Source of the DNA: Pomacea canaliculata
Lineage: Eukaryota; Mollusca; Gastropoda; Architaenioglossa; Ampullariidae
Reading direction: 5' to 3'
Length of the DNA stretch: 64,000 nucleotides
Assembly: GCF_003073045.1 (NCBI RefSeq)
Contig: NC_037597.1
Coordinates: forward strand, 28,945,927-29,009,926
Below, piece after piece: positions 62,601 through 64,000 of this stretch. The number at the start of each line of letters is the position of its first letter. Position 1 is the stretch's first letter. The translations under genes and the position numbers were made by a program. A model generated the notes under the pieces. The model was not told the origin of the DNA and searched no databases. It saw only the letters and a list, made by a program, of their open reading frames with translations.

Positions 62601-63044
62601 GTCGGAATAAAATCAGTTAAGAATAAAAATTGCAGTGCTTTTGTTAACCATGGCATGAAACGGCGAATGTGGTTATCACAATTTACTGTATAGAGTAGTG
62701 CGTCATTTTTGTCTTTATAATCATTACCAATATACATGTAATTGTGATCCACAAAAATATATGATACATATAACATAACCCTGATCCCCATGAAATATAT
62801 TGCTAGAGATACAACAGTGTGTTTATAATAAGATCGACCTTGACTATAATTATATAAAATCAAACAATGCGTTCATAGTTCAATGTGACTGTATAAAAGC
62901 TATACAGCACTAATAGAACTGAAACCTTATTATCTTTACCTTAAGAGGCATCTTGTGAGATCCCGAGGTGGCGAAAGCTCGCAAACAGTTCCCTCTTGCA
63001 CCTAAACAAGTAGCTAACTGTCTGCGAACTAAACTGGCCTGCAT
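50658..63044 (-). CDS. PRDX5: peroxiredoxin-5, mitochondrial/cytosolic atypical 2-Cys peroxidase
   Basis: Exons: 63044-62940, 61335-61207, 60785-60654, 54223-54185, 53875-53820, 50763-50658. All are GT..AG with agreeing phases. The product is 188 aa. Residues 1-31 are Arg-rich with no acidic residue, as in a mitochondrial presequence. Met32 (MPLK) matches the internal start of the short human form. The active site is PGAFTPTC with peroxidatic Cys76. Cys101 (SIVC) and resolving Cys178 (GTGLSC) match the other two conserved cysteines. Further blocks are ALKAKGVQ, VRFLAD, LGNVRCKRF and INVEPDGTG. It reduces H2O2, alkyl hydroperoxides and peroxynitrite using thioredoxin. The C-terminus is NLL, not the SQL peroxisomal signal of the human protein. 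Exons 4 and 5 code only 13 and about 19 residues. Intron 3 (6.4 kb) holds the nested transposon complex. Confidence 0.95.
50764..53819 (-). other. PRDX5 intron 5
   Basis: It holds an L2-like LINE fragment (51190-52300) and a 51-bp duplication at about 52856-52960. At about 52560-52620, TACAATACAACTTTATTCATC, then CACAAGGGCAAGTCA, resembles the tail of CR1/Rex-like LINEs read in reverse. The rest is AT-rich with short homopolymer runs. Confidence 0.5.
51190..52300 (-). mobile_element. L2/CR1-like LINE fragment in PRDX5 intron 5
   Basis: On the minus strand NPFADDTQLYTS (motif C, about 52030-52065) is followed by IHDCISDIRIWMTHNKLKLN and KTEALIVF (motif D), then by the untranslated end shared with the ATG14 intron 5 copy (14985-15550). 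Frame breaks are present. Confidence 0.8.
54465..54770 (-). mobile_element. CR1/Rex-like LINE 3' end in PRDX5 intron 3
   Basis: The sequence GATAAGATAAGATAATACTTT, then ATTAATCCCTAGAGGGCAATT, is a common reverse-oriented LINE tail with a short pentamer repeat. To the right the minus strand carries coding-like remnants ending near 54770. It is 5'-truncated. Confidence 0.55.
55005..55199. repeat. 33-bp minisatellite, left part (split by insertion)
   Basis: The unit ATGGTTAGCATCAGTCAATG, then ACTTCGCACTACT, is repeated about six times. It resumes at 59290 after the inserted LTR. The consensus is the same on both sides. Confidence 0.85.
56098..57198 (+). pseudogene. LINE endonuclease reading frame
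   Basis: Exonuclease/endonuclease/phosphatase fold motifs appear in order: RVGCWNVQTL (start), VSEVRW with the catalytic Glu at residue 60, CYAPTND, GDLNAKVG at residues 166-173, and the terminal SDH with His at residue 263. Such proteins nick target DNA to prime reverse transcription. Past about residue 280 the frame departs from the expected linker, which continues in the +1-shifted frame from about 56948. The last 80 or so codons are therefore probably out-of-frame read-through. Confidence 0.8.
56948..59061 (+). pseudogene. LINE reverse transcriptase, interrupted by a frame break
   Basis: The linker and finger region (56948-57787) has KNRFQAL, KSGKAPGADGITAEML and WKTGLIFKLPKKGD. The frame then ends at TAA within the NNWRGITLL-type motif. 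The remainder (57775-59061) is open: motif A FIDLEKAFDS (57976-58005), motif B GVKQGCILSPFLF, motif C FADDIALL (58294-58317), motif D LGLKVSTKKT, TYLGS, LLYGSESW and RWIGHVLR. All catalytic Asp residues are present, so the damage is limited to the two frame breaks. Confidence 0.85.
59295..59786. repeat. 33-bp minisatellite, right part
   Basis: About 14-15 copies of the same unit as at 55005-55199, with variants in the CATCCCAC and TTATACT positions. Because 33 is divisible by three, the minus strand shows a false repetitive open frame (NHSS.KSLTD, 11-residue period). Confidence 0.9.
59800..60653 (-). other. left-over PRDX5 intron 3 sequence
   Basis: AT-rich, with no exon matching the peroxiredoxin order. 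Two or three short copies of GATTTGTATTCACCACTGGG lie next to the donor of exon 3 (about 60560-60650). Confidence 0.5.
61336..62939 (-). other. PRDX5 intron 1
   Basis: It holds a hAT MITE (62157-62323). I see no further supported feature. Confidence 0.5.
62157..62323. mobile_element. hAT-type MITE (167 bp) with perfect 8-bp target duplication
   Basis: The ends are CCGCGGTTCTCAAA and GGTTGAGAACTGCTG. GTCTAGAG flanks both sides (62149-62156, 62324-62331). Inside are GGGGGGCGCG blocks and a run of about 16 G near 62281-62296. Confidence 0.9.
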
Positions 63045-63726
63045 ACTTTTCGCAAGGTTAGTCGGCAGTTGCCTTCGACGCTAATTATCACTGATGTCTG
63101 TCTGCCGAGACCAACACTTAGTTTTGCCAAGTTCTCAGTTGTCAGTCTCGGCGAGCTGAAGGCAAAAGTAACTCGGAAGTTGTCTACATGTAAGCCTCGT
63201 TCTAGTAGCGAAGCTGAAACGTGGCAAAACCCAAAGCTTTGCATACACCAGCCTCGTTCTAGTAGTAAATTGGAAAAAAAAAAAAAAAAATCGTCTGCTA
63301 GCAATCCATTAATACGAGTTCGTGCTCTTACAATGGCTTTCAGGCACAATAGCTCTATGGAAATCGCGCGCTCTTACACAGAGCCAAAGTTTGGTTGATG
63401 AACTACTACTCTATTCCCGACAGCTTTTAATCCCTTTGTATGTTGACACGTTTTGGATTGCCTGGTATCATGAACGTAGATCCCCTATACACGTCCATGC
63501 TGGTATCTTCCACCGCTGTCGCAAAAGAGACCCAGAATCTGTCCTCCTATTAGACTCATGTAGCAAACATATCTTTTTATCTTAGTCAGAAATTTAGTTT
63601 TATTAATTTGGTGTCGAGCAGGATTTATTAACTTAAGCATAAGTGGTGACAAGTTTTCATACGACGACCAGGGTGTGTAGCTCCGTACGCTGCCTTCAAG
63701 CAAGCCATCGCGCATGCGTGCGATTA
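63045..63726. promoter_or_regulatory. divergent promoter region of PRDX5 (-) and an unknown gene (+)
   Basis: 681 bp separate the two start codons. GC content rises here. AGCCTCGTTCTAGTAG occurs twice, about 60 bp apart (63193 and 63252). GCGCATGCGTGCG at about 63710-63722 contains a GCGCATGCG core like an NRF1 site. Two overlapping open frames here show no recognisable protein. Confidence 0.5.
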
Positions 63727-63802
63727 ATGGCGGATATTTTGAATGTCAGTAACTTGTTAGTAACCAACAAAAATAATTTACGATGGACGTTGGCTGGAAG
63801 AG
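63727..63802 (+). CDS. probable first exon of an unrecognised gene (partial)
   Basis: ATG in good context (TTAATGG) opens 25 codons beginning MADILNVSNLL and ending at AGAG|GTAAGT, a consensus donor in phase 1. The rest lies to the right of the window. I do not recognise the protein. A second ATG at 63783, in another frame, would give a shorter start before the same donor. Confidence 0.5.
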
Positions 63803-63804
63803 GT

Positions 63805-64000
63805 AAGTCTTATTATCTTTAATATGATATAACTCAAATCTTTGTTACTTTATGTGCAGACTCATGTAACAAGTGGCTCTTGACTCGAGAATTAGTCGCT
63901 TAACAAAAGGTTACTAGACACGCACAGCTACATTATATAAGACGCAAAATATTTCGTCGGTTTGTTTTACCACTCTTAGGATGCATGTAAATGTGATAAT
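63805..64000 (+). other. start of the first intron of the right-hand gene
   Basis: No exon is visible. It follows the GTAAGT donor and the window ends inside it. Confidence 0.4.

Noticed and set aside
63069..63398. 109-codon plus-strand frame upstream of the right-hand gene
   Set aside because: No recognisable domain, a run of lysines from poly(A), and it sits in the divergent promoter region over a duplicated motif.

Overview
This is eukaryotic nuclear DNA: AT-rich, with intron-split genes (GT..AG boundaries, several-kb introns) and many transposon relics. The proteins are animal and closest in character to invertebrate forms. I favour a lophotrochozoan, perhaps a gastropod mollusc, but no marker in the window proves the taxon.

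Five gene units can be read. From left to right: (1) the last four coding exons of a BAZ1A/ACF1-like chromatin-remodelling subunit with a PHD finger and a bromodomain (+, 812-4125). (2) A complete nine-exon ATG14 (Barkor) autophagy gene (-, 20445-12201, 485 aa), whose splice phases all agree. (3) A complete eight-exon AMP-activated kinase beta subunit, PRKAB (+, 21637-40953, 284 aa), with a possible second first exon at 22267-22305 that lacks the myristoylation start. (4) A complete six-exon peroxiredoxin-5, PRDX5 (-, 63044-50658, 188 aa). (5) A probable first exon of an unrecognised gene (+, 63727-63802) that leaves the window. Many of these exons are too short to stand out as open frames and were found by matching splice sites, phases and conserved protein order.

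Layout: BAZ1A-like and ATG14 converge. ATG14 and PRKAB are head to head, with 1.19 kb between their start codons. PRKAB and PRDX5 converge. PRDX5 and the unknown gene are head to head, with about 0.68 kb between starts. The ATG14/PRKAB pair is notable because AMPK is the energy sensor upstream of autophagy and ATG14 targets the autophagy PI3-kinase complex to membranes. Joint regulation is an inference.

The introns and intergenic DNA hold mobile elements with readable boundaries. Three small hAT-type elements have perfect 8-bp target duplications, and a fourth is older. There is a dead 1.28-kb mariner, pogo-like elements with CAGTAAAAC ends, L2/CR1-like LINE fragments, a tRNA-derived SINE, and a family of RTE-like LINE tails. 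The best structure is a nested insertion in PRDX5 intron 3: a 33-bp minisatellite was split by an ~850-bp solo LTR, which was in turn split by a near-complete 3.2-kb LINE. Both insertions keep their target duplications. A recurring oddity is tandem duplication across exon/intron donor boundaries, in BAZ1A-like exon B and PRKAB exon 6, with a related donor-like minisatellite beside PRKAB exon 4.
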